From Planctomycetales bacterium ZRK34 (GTDB lineage: Bacteria; Planctomycetota; Phycisphaerae; Phycisphaerales; Zrk34): DNA of 64,000 nucleotides. The notes beneath the pieces were generated by a model. The model ran no database searches and was not told the DNA's origin. It saw only the letters and a list, made by a program, of their open reading frames with translations. The position numbers and the translations under genes were made by a program. The stretch covers positions 4,089,850 to 4,153,849 of the forward strand of contig CP050848.1 in assembly GCA_014873095.1 (NCBI GenBank). Direction: 5' to 3'. The first letter of the stretch is position 1. Each line of letters opens with the position of its first letter. Of this stretch, positions 1-9,778 are shown piece by piece.

Positions 1-1
1 C

Positions 2-928
2 GGCATCTGCGGGACCGATGTACACATCTACAACTGGGACGAGTGGGCCCAGAAGACGATCCCGGTGCCGATGGTGGTCGGGCACGAGTTTGTCGGGCGC
101 ATCGTCGAGATCGGGGCGAACGTACACGACTTCCAGGTCGGCGACATCGTCTCCGGCGAAGGGCACGTCGTATGCGGTCACTGCCGCAACTGCATGGCGG
201 GGCGGCGTCACCTGTGTGCCGACACCCGGGGCGTGGGCGTGAATCGGCCGGGCGCCTTTGCTGAGTATCTTTCGCTGCCGCAGACCAACGTGTGGTATCA
301 CGACCAGAACATCGACCGCGATGTGCAGTCGATTTTCGATCCGTTCGGCAACGCGGTGCACACAGCGTTGCAGTTTCCCGTGCTCGGTGAGGATGTGCTG
401 GTCACCGGGGCCGGGCCGATCGGCATCATGGCGGCGGCGGTGGCGCGACATGCCGGGGCGCGATTCGTCGTGATCACGGATGTGAATCCGTATCGACTGG
501 AGCTGGCCAAGAAGATGGGCGTCACGCAGGCGATCGATGTGCGCAACACGAAGCTCGCCGACGTGCAGAAGCAACTCGGCATGGAAGAGGGCTTCGACGT
601 CGGGCTGGAAATGTCCGGCAATCCCGCGGCCTTCCGCGACATGCTCGCCAACATGGCCCACGGCGGAAAGATCGCCATGCTCGGCATCCCCAGCGGCGAG
701 ATGGCCATCGACTGGAACACGGTCGTATTCAACATGCTCACGATCAAGGGCATCTACGGCCGTGAGATGTACGAGACGTGGTACAAGATGACGGTGATGA
801 TCCAGTCGGGCCTGGACATCAGTCCGATCGTGACGCACCGTTACAGCGCCGACGATTTCCAGAAGGGCTTCGACGCGATGCGTTCGGGCCAGTCCGGCAA
901 AGTCGTGCTCACCTGGGCTGAAGGTTAA
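2..928 (+). CDS. tdh: L-threonine 3-dehydrogenase (5'-truncated by window edge)
   Basis: Zinc- and NAD-dependent medium-chain dehydrogenase that oxidises L-threonine to 2-amino-3-ketobutyrate. The frame is already open at base 2 and gives 308 residues before the TAA; E. coli Tdh is 341 residues, so about 30 N-terminal residues lie outside the window. The visible start reads [16 protein letters not shown], nearly identical to the catalytic-zinc region of known Tdh proteins. The GHEFVG motif follows, then a four-cysteine structural zinc site ([16 protein letters not shown]) and the Rossmann motif [13 protein letters not shown] later internal GTG at 65 is not the true start because similarity continues upstream of it. 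The next gene encodes the enzyme that uses its unstable product, as in the classical tdh-kbl pair. Identification is firm. Confidence 0.95.
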   Translation, partial: GICGTDVHIYNWDEWAQKTIPVPMVVGHEFVGRIVEIGANVHDFQVGDIVSGEGHVVCGHCRNCMAGRRHLCADTRGVGVNRPGAFAEYLSLPQTNVWYHDQNIDRDVQSIFDPFGNAVHTALQFPVLGEDVLVTGAGPIGIMAAAVARHAGARFVVITDVNPYRLELAKKMGVTQAIDVRNTKLADVQKQLGMEEGFDVGLEMSGNPAAFRDMLANMAHGGKIAMLGIPSGEMAIDWNTVVFNMLTIKGIYGREMYETWYKMTVMIQSGLDISPIVTHRYSADDFQKGFDAMRSGQSGKVVLTWAEG

Positions 929-932
929 CACA

Positions 933-1020
933 CAGCACGAAGACGCAAAGACACCAAGGCACGAAGATCAATACACAACCGTGCTTTGTGTCTTTGAGAC
1001 TTCGCGTCTTTGTGCTTGAA
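933..1020. repeat. Intergenic inverted repeat between tdh and kbl
   Basis: Starting 5 bases after the tdh stop, words of the form cacgaagacgcaaagacac are followed about 30 bases later by their inverted counterpart ending gtctttgtgctt. The arms are imperfect. Same word family as the element at 3371-3500. It could fold in RNA and act as a bidirectional or processing structure; no T-tract follows, so it is not a classical terminator. Confidence 0.75.
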
Positions 1021-1031
1021 AGGATTTTCAA

Positions 1032-2225
1032 ATGTACGGTAAATTCAAACAGCATCTGGAAACCCAGCTCGCCGAGATCAAATCCGCGGGGTTGTATAAG
1101 GACGAACGTGTCATCACCACGCCGCAGGAGGCGCACATCGCCACCGCGGATCGCGATGACGTGCTGAACATGTGCGCCAACAACTACCTGGGTCTGGCTG
1201 ATCACCCCGAAATTCTCGCTGCGGCGCGGGAGGCGCTCGACACGTGGGGCTACGGCTGCGCCTCGGTGCGATTCATCTGCGGCACACAGCGGATTCACAC
1301 CGAGCTCGAAGCCAAGCTCAGCGGTTTCCTCGGCACCGAAGACTCGATCCTGTATTCGTCCTGTTTCGACGCCAACGGCGGACTCTTCGAAACGTTGCTG
1401 GGCCCCGAGGACGCGATCATCTCCGATGAGCTGAACCACGCCTCGATCATCGACGGCGTGCGCCTCTGCAAGGCCAAGCGGTTCCGTTACAAGAACAACG
1501 ACATGGCCGACCTCGAAGCCAAGCTCAAGGAAGCTGACGCCGCCGGGGCGCGACACAAGATGATCGCCACCGATGGCGTGTTCTCGATGGATGGTTACAT
1601 CGCCAATCTGCCGGGCATCTGCGATCTGGCGGATCAGTATGACGCGCTGGTGATGGTCGACGACTCGCACGCCGTCGGCTTCATGGGTCAACACGGACGC
1701 GGCACGCCGGAGCACCACGGCGTGACCGACCGCATCGACATCATCACCGGCACGCTCGGCAAAGCGCTCGGCGGCGCGAGCGGTGGATACACCTGCGGCC
1801 GGCGCGAGATCATCGGCCTGCTGCGGCAGCGCAGTCGCCCGTACCTGTTTTCCAACACGCTGGCGCCGGTCATCGCGGCGGCCTCGATGAAGGTGCTCGA
1901 CCTGCTGGAATCATCCACCGACCTGCGCGACAAGCTCGAAGAAAACACCCGCTACTTCCGCGAGGAAATGACACGGCGTGGGTTCAACATTCTGCCGGGT
2001 GAGCACCCGATCGTGCCGATCATGATCGGCGATGCGGCGACGGCGGTGAAGTTCGCCGATGCGATGCTGCAGCGGGGCGTGTACGTGATCGGGTTCTGCT
2101 ACCCGGTCGTGCCGCAGGGCAAGGCCCGCATTCGCACGCAGATTTCCGCCGGACACAGCCGTGACGATCTGACCTTCGCCATCGACGCTTTTACGGCTGT
2201 GCGGGACGAACTCGGCGTCGGGTAA
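1032..2225 (+). CDS. kbl: Glycine C-acetyltransferase (2-amino-3-ketobutyrate CoA ligase)
   Basis: PLP enzyme that splits 2-amino-3-ketobutyrate with CoA into glycine and acetyl-CoA, completing the two-step threonine degradation begun by tdh just upstream. At 397 residues it matches the family (E. coli 398). The PLP lysine is K244 in [15 protein letters not shown], and the cofactor-aspartate region reads [12 protein letters not shown] at 208-219, both typical of the alpha-oxoamine synthase family. The start ATG at 1032 is preceded by a purine-rich AAAGGA at about 1019-1024. The gene is separated from tdh by about 100 bases containing an inverted repeat, and the two are probably co-transcribed. 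Related acyltransferases (KAS-type, AONS) are less likely given the tdh neighbour and the overall match. Confidence 0.95.
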   Translation: MYGKFKQHLETQLAEIKSAGLYKDERVITTPQEAHIATADRDDVLNMCANNYLGLADHPEILAAAREALDTWGYGCASVRFICGTQRIHTELEAKLSGFLGTEDSILYSSCFDANGGLFETLLGPEDAIISDELNHASIIDGVRLCKAKRFRYKNNDMADLEAKLKEADAAGARHKMIATDGVFSMDGYIANLPGICDLADQYDALVMVDDSHAVGFMGQHGRGTPEHHGVTDRIDIITGTLGKALGGASGGYTCGRREIIGLLRQRSRPYLFSNTLAPVIAAASMKVLDLLESSTDLRDKLEENTRYFREEMTRRGFNILPGEHPIVPIMIGDAATAVKFADAMLQRGVYVIGFCYPVVPQGKARIRTQISAGHSRDDLTFAIDAFTAVRDELGVG

Positions 2226-2330
2226 ACCCGCTGGTGATCGGTGGGCGATGAGGCTATACTAAAAGTCTCGACGCCCCTCGGGGCAGGGAAGAGCCTCGAC
2301 CCGTTCACGCAGCCGAGTCCGACAAACAAA

Positions 2331-3317
2331 ATGACGACCCAGTCCAGCACTATTAACAAGGCCGGCGATGTCGCTCTATCGACGCCGGGCAGCCCGCTTG
2401 CACTGCCGATCGCTGTGAATCGGCAGAAATTTCAGTGGGTTTACGTCGTGAGCCTGGTCGGCATGCACGTGCTGGCGGGGGCGGCGATCTTGCCGTGGCT
2501 GTTCACGTGGTCGGGGCTGATCGCGTTGCTGGTCGGCATCTTCTTCTTCGGCCAGGGCATCAACTTCTGCTACCACCGCCTGCTGACCCACCGCTCGCTG
2601 GTCGTGCCCAAGTGGCTCGAACGATTCTGGGTTCTGATCGCGCTGTGCTGCATGGAAGACACGCCCTGCAAATGGGTCACCGCCCATCGCCATCACCACA
2701 AACACTCCGACGAGCAGGAAGATCCCCACAGCCCGCTGGTCAATTTCTTCTGGTCCCACTTCCAATGGTTGACCCTGCATAATCTCGACACGCAGACCAC
2801 CGCCGCCTACCAGCGCTACTGTCGTGACATTCTTGCCGATCCGTTTTACATGGCGATGGAGAAGAAGCTCTGGATTTCGCCGCTGATCTATCTGGTTCAC
2901 GCGCTGTTGTTTTTCGCGGCGGGTTTTGCCGGGGGTTACCTCGCCGAGGGCACGCTGCTCGAAGGCCTGCGCGTCGGGCTCAGCCTGCTGGTCTGGGGTG
3001 TGATTCTGCGGACCGTGCTCGTGTGGCACATCACCTGGTCGGTGAACTCGGTCACGCACCTGTTCGGCTCGCGGCTTTACGACACCGAAGACAACTCCCG
3101 CAACAACTGGCTCGTCGGCCTCTTCGCCGCCGGCGAAGGCTGGCACAACAACCACCACTACGATCAGGCCTCCGCGTCCAATCAACACCGCTGGTGGCAG
3201 TTCGATCTCACGTGGTACCACATCTGCGTGCTCAAGCGATTGGGCCTCGCCAAAAAAGTCATCGCCCCCAGGCACATCCGCCACGCCCAGAACGCCGCCC
3301 GCCGACAGGGCGCGTGA
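2331..3317 (+). CDS. Acyl-CoA/acyl-lipid delta-9 fatty acid desaturase
   Basis: Integral membrane di-iron desaturase that introduces a double bond into fatty acyl chains. All three histidine boxes are present: HRLLTH at residues 82-87, HRHHH at 119-123 and HNNHH at 272-276, in the spacing of the stearoyl-CoA desaturase family. Hydrophobic stretches occur at about 36-80 and 183-232. The frame is open back to a GTG at 2241, but the 30 extra residues look non-homologous, so the ATG at 2331 (328 aa) is preferred; no strong ribosome site precedes it, which leaves the start uncertain by some residues. It stands alone between kbl and a cupin gene on the other strand. Substrate form (CoA, ACP or lipid) cannot be told from sequence. 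Confidence 0.9.
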   Translation: MTTQSSTINKAGDVALSTPGSPLALPIAVNRQKFQWVYVVSLVGMHVLAGAAILPWLFTWSGLIALLVGIFFFGQGINFCYHRLLTHRSLVVPKWLERFWVLIALCCMEDTPCKWVTAHRHHHKHSDEQEDPHSPLVNFFWSHFQWLTLHNLDTQTTAAYQRYCRDILADPFYMAMEKKLWISPLIYLVHALLFFAAGFAGGYLAEGTLLEGLRVGLSLLVWGVILRTVLVWHITWSVNSVTHLFGSRLYDTEDNSRNNWLVGLFAAGEGWHNNHHYDQASASNQHRWWQFDLTWYHICVLKRLGLAKKVIAPRHIRHAQNAARRQGA

Positions 3318-3370
3318 TCTTCCGTCTGAGCCCGAAGCGCCAGCGCCGGGTCGTTCGTGTATGCGTTGCA

Positions 3371-3500
3371 TGCGGGCACAAAGGCACGAAGGCACAAAGA
3401 CAAGACCGTTGACAGGATCAACAGGATCGACTTGATTTGATCCAGAACATCCTGTTCATCCCGTCAACTATTTTCTTCGTGTCTTTGCGCCTTCGTGCTC
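3371..3500. repeat. Nested intergenic inverted repeat (desaturase/cupin)
   Basis: A two-layer palindrome lies between convergent genes. The outer arms use words such as ggcacgaaggcacaaagac and the inverse gtctttgcgccttcgtgc. The inner arms use gacaggatcaacaggat and atcctgttcatcccgtca. The outer words match the element at 933-1020 and the inner words match those at 47596-47725 and 55557-55690, so the element is modular. Confidence 0.8.
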
Positions 3501-3502
3501 CA

Positions 3503-3877
3503 TCACGCCTCATCTCGATGCACCGTGTCCGGGCTGAACGCCGGCAGGCAGACCGCAACATATTCCGCCCCTTCGTCCGGCGTCGAGTAACGAATCCACT
3601 CGCCCGCTCGGGTCATCACCGCCTGGCCCGCGACGACGGTCAACGTGCCGCCTTCGTGTTCGATGGTCAACCGCCCGGTCAGCACCAGCGTGTACTCATC
3701 AAACTCCGGCCGCTGGCCCGGCTCGACCCAGCCCGGCGGACTTTTCATCCGCGCGATGCTCAGGCGCGTCTGGCCGGTGTTGACCGCGCCGACGAATTCT
3801 TCGATGCGTTTGGGTTTGTTGCCGGCCGCTTCGATGACGGTGGGGGCGCTGATCAGCTCGGGCATGATCGTCTCCAT
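3503..3877 (-). CDS. Small cupin-domain protein
   Basis: A 124-residue single-domain cupin. The beta-barrel core is visible: PGWVEPGQRPEFDEYTLVLTGRLTIEHEGG is followed by a glycine/valine strand and AGQAVMTRAGEWIRYSTP. The first cupin motif keeps an acidic EFDEY segment but lacks the usual pair of metal-binding histidines, so it may not be a metal enzyme. The frame starts at METIM (3877), with an alternative ATG four codons in (3865). The gene converges on the desaturase with a nested palindrome between them, and the stop codon is only 3 bases from that repeat. Cupins of this size include sugar-binding, ethanolamine-utilisation (EutQ-like) and regulatory proteins; the exact role is unknown. 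Confidence 0.75.
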   Translation of the reverse strand: METIMPELISAPTVIEAAGNKPKRIEEFVGAVNTGQTRLSIARMKSPPGWVEPGQRPEFDEYTLVLTGRLTIEHEGGTLTVVAGQAVMTRAGEWIRYSTPDEGAEYVAVCLPAFSPDTVHRDEA

Positions 3878-3997
3878 GTAACAGGCTGCGATGCAGTCAT
3901 CATACCCCCTCGAATATTTCGTTCATAACCCATAACGTTTACTGTTGAACACAACCCTTCGGGGCGTTAGGGTGTCGCAATCTGAGGGTAACTACTC

Positions 3998-4267
3998 ATG
4001 GTTCGTAAGACTGCACATTATTCGGGACACGTTCAGGGCGTCGGCTTCCGCGCGACCGTCGTCCACACCGCACGCGGTTATGATGTCGCCGGCTACGTCC
4101 GCAACACGCCCGATGGCAACGTCGAACTCGTTGCCGAGGGCCAGCGTCAGGAAGTCATCGCCTTCCTCGACGCCGTCGCCAACCGCATGCGCGACTACAT
4201 CCGCCACGTCGAGGTCGTCGACGGCTCGGCCAGCGGGAAGTACACCCGCTTCGAAATCCAATACTGA
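3998..4267 (+). CDS. acyP: Acylphosphatase
   Basis: An 89-residue small enzyme that hydrolyses acyl phosphates such as 1,3-bisphosphoglycerate and acetyl phosphate. The family signature is complete: YSGHVQGVGFRATVVHTA with the phosphate-binding arginine at residue 18, and GYVRNTPDGNVELVAEG with the catalytic asparagine at about residue 36. Length is typical (about 90 aa). The gene stands alone between a cupin gene and icd. Its TGA stop is followed at once by an inverted repeat that also follows the CCA-transferase gene at 34133. No signal peptide, so a cytoplasmic enzyme. Confidence 0.95.
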   Translation: MVRKTAHYSGHVQGVGFRATVVHTARGYDVAGYVRNTPDGNVELVAEGQRQEVIAFLDAVANRMRDYIRHVEVVDGSASGKYTRFEIQY

Positions 4268-4356
4268 CAAGTGGTGATCTGGCGACGCGGCGACGTGGTG
4301 ATGTGATCTTGTTGTCACCACTTCGCCAAATCGCCAAATCGCCACTTCGCCACTTC
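4268..4356. repeat. Inverted repeat of the gtggtgat/atcaccac family
   Basis: Begins directly at the acyP stop codon with caagtggtgatctggcgac and returns as caccacttcgccaaatcgcc. The same junction and word set recurs at 34135-34226 after another TGA stop. Confidence 0.8.
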
Positions 4357-4436
4357 AACTCGCGACCCTGCCCCGCATCTGCTATCCTGTGCGGCTCCAA
4401 ACGCAAAATACACCGCACAGATACGGAGACTTCCCC

Positions 4437-5693
<1,257 letters not shown>

Positions 5694-5723
5694 GTTCGAT
5701 TACACACCACCCCGCAACACCCC

Positions 5724-5757
5724 GAAGCCCACGGTGTGACACCGTGGGCTTCTTTTT
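5724..5757 (+). terminator. Rho-independent terminator after icd
   Basis: A perfect hairpin with arms gaagcccacggtg and caccgtgggcttc and a short TGA loop is followed by a run of five T (5753-5757). The same 29-base palindrome recurs at 7379-7407 without the T-run, so this terminator belongs to a dispersed repeat family. Confidence 0.9.
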
Positions 5758-5793
5758 GATTTGTTATGTGCGTGATCGCTGGGGGCGTATGAA

Positions 5794-6948
5794 TCACTTG
5801 ACGCGCTGGTCCAACTCGTCCAGCTTGAAGCGGGTGGAGATGACGGAGTGTTTGCGCTGGTCGGGCCAATATTTGATGTAGGTGGTGGCGACGAAGGTGC
5901 CGTCGGGCAGCAGTTCGAGGCCGGGGTAGCCGCAGTCGGTGGCGGCGTAGTTGTGCAGCAACTTCAGGCGGTACTGGCCCTGGCGCTGGTGGATGATGTC
6001 GTCGTAGGTGCCGACCCAGCCGACGAAGTGACCGCGGGTGGGGCTGCCGGCGGCCATGTCGCGGAAGACGACGACCAGTCGGCCGTCCGGGGCGTAACGG
6101 GCCTGGTGACGATCGCCGGTCAGCGCGCCCTGCAGGAACTTCGGCTCGGACCATGTGCGGCCTTCATCATCGGAAACGATGAAGCGGGCGTTGACCTGGC
6201 GCACGTTTTCCCGAATCAGGCAGAGCAGTTGCTTGCCGTCCGGCGAGCGCACGATGCACGGCTCGCAAAGTTTGAACCCCGGCAGATCGCCGATCACGCG
6301 GGCCGGGCCCCAGGTCAGACCGCCGTCGGTGGAGATGCTCTGGATCAGGATGTTGGAATAGCGATCCGGATCGCCGGGCCGACGGGCGTTGGTCGAGGCC
6401 AGCAGCTTCCGGCCCCCGTCGATCGGCACGATCGTACACCACGGCATGACAATCCGGGTCATGTTCAACCCGTCGATCGGCCGCATCGGGGTCCACGTGG
6501 TTCCATCATCTTCGGAGTAAGACGAGACGAGCCCGTCGTCTTTGATCGCGAAGACGAACAGGCGGGCTTTGCCCTCGGGATCGACCAGCCGGTAGATGGT
6601 GGGGCAGTTGCGGACCCGGGTCCAACTGTCGGGCGTCGGCAGCGGGTCGCTCCATGTCTTGCCGCCGTCGGTGCTCTTTTTCATGGGACCGCAGGGGCCA
6701 CCGTGGCCATGGGTCCAGACGGCGAACATCGTCTTGCCATCCGGCAGCAGCACGGTGGTCGGGTGGCCCTGGTAGACCGACTCGGTGCCCGCGGCGACGA
6801 TCACGTGGCGATCGGTTTCCTGCGACAGATCGATCAGCGGAATATCAAACGAACGTGAAACTGCCACGCCTTGATTTGCTTCACCCGCCGCGGGAGGGGG
6901 GCAACTCATCACGGCTGCCAAGGCGAGAACGCAACAGATGATTCGCAT
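5794..6948 (-). CDS. Secreted BNR/Asp-box glycosidase (sialidase-like fold)
   Basis: A 384-residue exported protein with an N-terminal signal peptide (MRIICCVLALAAVMS, then PPPAAGEA). It has at least four Asp-box motifs of the S-x-D-x-G-x-T-W type: STDGGKTWSD, SEDDGTTWTP, STDGGLTWGP and SDDEGRTWSE. These mark the turns of a six-bladed sialidase-type propeller. The family includes exo-alpha-sialidases and many planctomycete proteins of unknown glycan specificity. The conserved arginine triad of true sialidases cannot be assigned with confidence by eye, so the substrate is left open. It converges on icd with the icd terminator between them. Confidence 0.82.
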   Translation of the reverse strand: MRIICCVLALAAVMSCPPPAAGEANQGVAVSRSFDIPLIDLSQETDRHVIVAAGTESVYQGHPTTVLLPDGKTMFAVWTHGHGGPCGPMKKSTDGGKTWSDPLPTPDSWTRVRNCPTIYRLVDPEGKARLFVFAIKDDGLVSSYSEDDGTTWTPMRPIDGLNMTRIVMPWCTIVPIDGGRKLLASTNARRPGDPDRYSNILIQSISTDGGLTWGPARVIGDLPGFKLCEPCIVRSPDGKQLLCLIRENVRQVNARFIVSDDEGRTWSEPKFLQGALTGDRHQARYAPDGRLVVVFRDMAAGSPTRGHFVGWVGTYDDIIHQRQGQYRLKLLHNYAATDCGYPGLELLPDGTFVATTYIKYWPDQRKHSVISTRFKLDELDQRVK

Positions 6949-6989
6949 GTGATTCGCCTTTCGAGAACTGAAGTCTGCCGGTCAGTATA

Positions 6990-7375
6990 ACGCACGGGCT
7001 CAGCGCCTGGGGCGACGGGAATGTGCGCGCGCCGCTGTCGCGGGATTTTCAGAAACGTGAAAAACGGGTGTTTTGACTGCGACGTGTTTATGCGCGCGGG
7101 GGTGTTGGCGGGGTTGAAAATCGAGGGGCGCGCACGGACGTGTCGCGGCGCGCCACGCCTGTGCGCGCGGTTTGGACTGCAAGCGGGGGTAAACAGCGAA
7201 AAACGGTGTTATTCAGGTGGTTTTTTGCCGCGCCGGTGCGCATGAACATGGCGCGCGGACAGGGTGGTGCGCGCGCCCGTGACGTGCGGCGGGATTATTG
7301 GGGCAATATCGAGGATTCGTGGAGGTTTAACGGCATGTTTTGAAAAGGGTGTTTTTTGTCATGCGGTGCGCGCGC
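6990..7375. other. Gene-free stretch rich in GCGCGC words
   Basis: The 497 bases between the glycosidase start (6948) and the SIS gene end (7446) hold no convincing gene. From about 7020 to 7375 the hexamer GCGCGC or near variants recur at 7027, 7092, 7127, 7164, 7252, 7270 and 7368. Several G/T-rich runs (gggtgtttt, ggtggtttttt) alternate with them. The composition differs from the flanking genes. It includes the upstream region of the glycosidase, so some of it may be regulatory. Confidence 0.5.
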
Positions 7376-7378
7376 GAA

Positions 7379-7407
7379 GAAGCCCACGGTGTGACACCGT
7401 GGGCTTC
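7379..7407. repeat. Second copy of the icd-terminator palindrome
   Basis: The 29-base palindrome is identical in its arms (gaagcccacggtg / caccgtgggcttc) to the icd terminator. It lies 38 bases beyond the stop of the minus-strand SIS gene and is oriented to act on that transcript. The T-run is replaced by ttcttcgcgcgc, so termination would be weaker. Confidence 0.85.
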
Positions 7408-7445
7408 GGGGTGGGGCAGGTGGTGATGTTCTTCGAGGCTGGAAG

Positions 7446-8474
7446 TCAGCCGACGAATTCGTTGCCGACCTTGCGGGCGCGCTCGGGTTTGTCGAGGTTG
7501 ATGCCGAGGTGCAGGCCGACTTCGACGAGCAGGCTCCAGCCGGCGGCCATCTGGACGTAACCATTCAGGTCGCCGTTGCCGGGAGCTTCGGGGATTTTGA
7601 TCGTCGGGAAGCGGGTGTCGCGCGAGCTGATGGCGATGATGGTCAGGCCGACGCCTTCGACGAGGACTTCGTGGAACTTGTCTTCCTGGTCGTCGTAGGG
7701 ATCGATCCAGATGACGACATCGTCGGCGGTGAGCACCTCTTCGACGCCGTGGGCGCCGTAGGTGCCTTCGAAGAAGTCCGAAGGCTTGCGGGTGATTTCG
7801 TTGGTTTTGAGGGTGAGTTCCTCAGCGACGCCATCGTTGCGACCGGCGAAGCAGATGATGCGTGCGTCGGCGACCTTCTGTGTGATCTCCGCGGGAATAT
7901 CAGCGGTGAGGGCGGTACGCATGGCGGCGGCGAGGTCGGCCAGATGCTTGTCGAGCGTGAGGGCGCCGGCGGTGTGTTCGATCAGGGCCTGGTAGAACAG
8001 GGCCTGTTCAATCACGCTCTTGGTGGCGGCGACGGCGCCTTCGGGGCCGCAGTTCAGCACGTAGCCTTTGGTCGCCAGCGATTGGAGCTTGGTGTCGGCG
8101 AAGGCGGCGAGGCTGTAGCGGTGGGGGTGGTCGGTCTTGGCGAGCTGGTCGAACAGCTGAATGACCTCGGCGGTGCGCCCGGAATTGCTCAGGGCGAACA
8201 CAGCCCAGTCGGCGAGGTTGTAGGCCTGGGCCTGCTTGCCGGCTTCGGTGTGCAGACGCAGATCGCACCCGCGCTGCATGGCGACTTTGATCGCGTGCTT
8301 GGCGGGGAAGATGCGGCTGGATCCTTCACCGGTCATCAACAGCTTGCCGACCTTTGCGATCGCCGCGGCGGTGTCGGTCATCTGTTGCGTGTCAAACTTC
8401 GCCACGATGTCGGGCGTGGCGAGCATGTCCTTGACGAGTCCGAACTCGGCGTAACGGGGTTCCTGCAGATTCAT
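7446..8474 (-). CDS. SIS-domain sugar-phosphate isomerase/deaminase-like protein
   Basis: A 342-residue protein with two SIS (sugar isomerase) domains, related to the isomerase half of GlmS and to AgaS/FrlB-type enzymes. The first SIS motif reads GEGSSRIFPAKHA at about 52-64, followed by FALSNSGRTAEVIQLF. The ATKSVIEQALFYQ helix typical of GlmS-like proteins comes next. The second SIS domain starts near IICFAGRNDGVAEELTLKTNEI. The start is the ATG at 8474, which overlaps the TGA of the upstream PPi-PFK gene as ATGA, implying translational coupling. An open frame extends upstream to 8789 but lies inside the PFK gene. The substrate is probably an amino- or keto-hexose phosphate feeding fructose-6-phosphate to the coupled PFK; this is inference from context. 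Confidence 0.85.
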   Translation of the reverse strand: MNLQEPRYAEFGLVKDMLATPDIVAKFDTQQMTDTAAAIAKVGKLLMTGEGSSRIFPAKHAIKVAMQRGCDLRLHTEAGKQAQAYNLADWAVFALSNSGRTAEVIQLFDQLAKTDHPHRYSLAAFADTKLQSLATKGYVLNCGPEGAVAATKSVIEQALFYQALIEHTAGALTLDKHLADLAAAMRTALTADIPAEITQKVADARIICFAGRNDGVAEELTLKTNEITRKPSDFFEGTYGAHGVEEVLTADDVVIWIDPYDDQEDKFHEVLVEGVGLTIIAISSRDTRFPTIKIPEAPGNGDLNGYVQMAAGWSLLVEVGLHLGINLDKPERARKVGNEFVG

Positions 8475-9682
8475 GGCTTGGCTCTTTTGATGGTGAGATT
8501 GGCGTAGGCGGGAAGCTCGCCGACGAGCGGGCGGCAGTAGTCGAGGAAGGCCTTGGTCACGAACAGGCCGTCTTTGGTGATGTATTTGTCGGGCATAGGG
8601 CGTTCGTGATTGGCGACCTTGGCGAGCTCGATCGTGCCGGTGCCGCTGCGGTAGGGCTCGCCGGTTTTGGACTCGCGGGTGAGGCTGACCATGACGCCGG
8701 TCGTGCCGGACGTGGCGAGTTTGACCGCCTGTTTGCCGCACTTGTACGCTTCGTCGTAGTCGAGCTTCACCGCCCGGTCGGCGGCGCACATCTGCAGCGA
8801 TTCGGTCACCTGAAACTCCCCGCGCCAGCCGAATTCTTCAGCAATGATGCGATGCAGCATCATGGCGGCGCTGGTTCCACCCATCGCGCCGAACTCAACA
8901 TTGCCGAACTTATCCTTCGTGCCACTGGCGCTGATCGGCGTGCCGTCGGCGTAACACACGCCTTCGCCGCAGACGATGCTGACGAAGCCGTACTTCTTCT
9001 GTGCTTTTTCAACCGCCGCGAGAAACTTGTCTTTCTCAAACGGCCGCTCGGGCATCAGAATAATGTGCGGCGGGTCGGACGGATCACGCTTGGCGCACGC
9101 CGCGGCAGCGGGCAGCCACCCGGCGCTGCGTCCGACGGTCTGAAAGATCGAATACTGATCGACGCGCTGCATGTCGCGCGCCAGCAGCCCGCCCTGCAGA
9201 ATGCTCATCGCCACGTACCTTGCCGCCGAAGGGAAGCCGGGCGTATGGTCCGTGCCGTACAGGTCGTTGTCGACGGTCTTGCTGACCCCGACGCCGCGCA
9301 TCTCGTAGCCGGTCGAATTGGCGTACTCCACGACGCGGTGGATGGTGTCCATCGTGTCGTTGCCGCCGATCATGAAGAAGTAGCGGATGTTGAACTTCTT
9401 CAACTGCTTGAGGATCGGCTCGAAGTGTTCATCCTTGAGCTTGAGGCGGGTCGACCCCAGGGCGCTGGAGGGGGTGGTGCGCAGGGTTTTGAGCGTGTCT
9501 TTGGATTCGGCGCCGAGGTCCAGCAGGAAGTTGCCCAGCACGCCTTCGATGCCGAAGCGCATGCCGAAGATGCGACCGATGGGTTTGGCCGCGATGGCCT
9601 GTTCGATCACGCCGGCGAGTGAGGCATTGATGACTGAAGTGGGCCCGCCGGATTGGCCAACGATTGCGTTGCCCTGCAACAT
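8471..9682 (-). CDS. pfp: PPi-type 6-phosphofructokinase
   Basis: Phosphorylates fructose 6-phosphate to fructose 1,6-bisphosphate. The nucleotide-site motif is GGNDT (106-110) rather than the GGDGS of ATP enzymes, and the catalytic loop is KTVDND (K135) rather than GTIDND. The bulky Asp and Lys at these positions are the classical marks of pyrophosphate dependence, so PPi is the likely donor. The N terminus carries the family motif GQSGGPTSVINASLAG, and the hexose-binding stretch includes PGFPSAARYVAM. Length 403 aa. The promoter would lie at 9683-9778, shared with the divergent GATase-like gene. Downstream, the SIS gene overlaps by 4 bases. ATP-PFK or non-enzymatic homologues are less likely. 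Confidence 0.9.
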   Translation of the reverse strand: MLQGNAIVGQSGGPTSVINASLAGVIEQAIAAKPIGRIFGMRFGIEGVLGNFLLDLGAESKDTLKTLRTTPSSALGSTRLKLKDEHFEPILKQLKKFNIRYFFMIGGNDTMDTIHRVVEYANSTGYEMRGVGVSKTVDNDLYGTDHTPGFPSAARYVAMSILQGGLLARDMQRVDQYSIFQTVGRSAGWLPAAAACAKRDPSDPPHIILMPERPFEKDKFLAAVEKAQKKYGFVSIVCGEGVCYADGTPISASGTKDKFGNVEFGAMGGTSAAMMLHRIIAEEFGWRGEFQVTESLQMCAADRAVKLDYDEAYKCGKQAVKLATSGTTGVMVSLTRESKTGEPYRSGTGTIELAKVANHERPMPDKYITKDGLFVTKAFLDYCRPLVGELPAYANLTIKRAKP

Positions 9683-9708
9683 ACGTTGCTCCTATGCGAT
9701 GGGGAGCA

Positions 9709-9751
9709 TTGACAATCCTGGCGGGAACTCGATAAGCTAGCGTTTCCCGCC
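9709..9751 (+). promoter_or_regulatory. Sigma70-like promoter with flanking inverted repeat
   Basis: TTGACA at 9709-9714 is followed after 16 bases by GATAAG (9731-9736), a 4/6 match to the -10 box. An inverted repeat, GGCGGGAA (9720-9727) and TTCCCGCC (9744-9751), brackets the -10 box, as expected for a repressor operator. It would drive the plus-strand gene starting at 9779. Prediction only. Confidence 0.5.
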
Positions 9752-9778
9752 GCGAACTTCAACTGAGAATTCCCCCAA

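Noticed and set aside
18..264. Two short frames near the window start (18-242 and 43-264)
   Set aside because: They lie inside the truncated tdh gene in other frames and have no protein-like composition.
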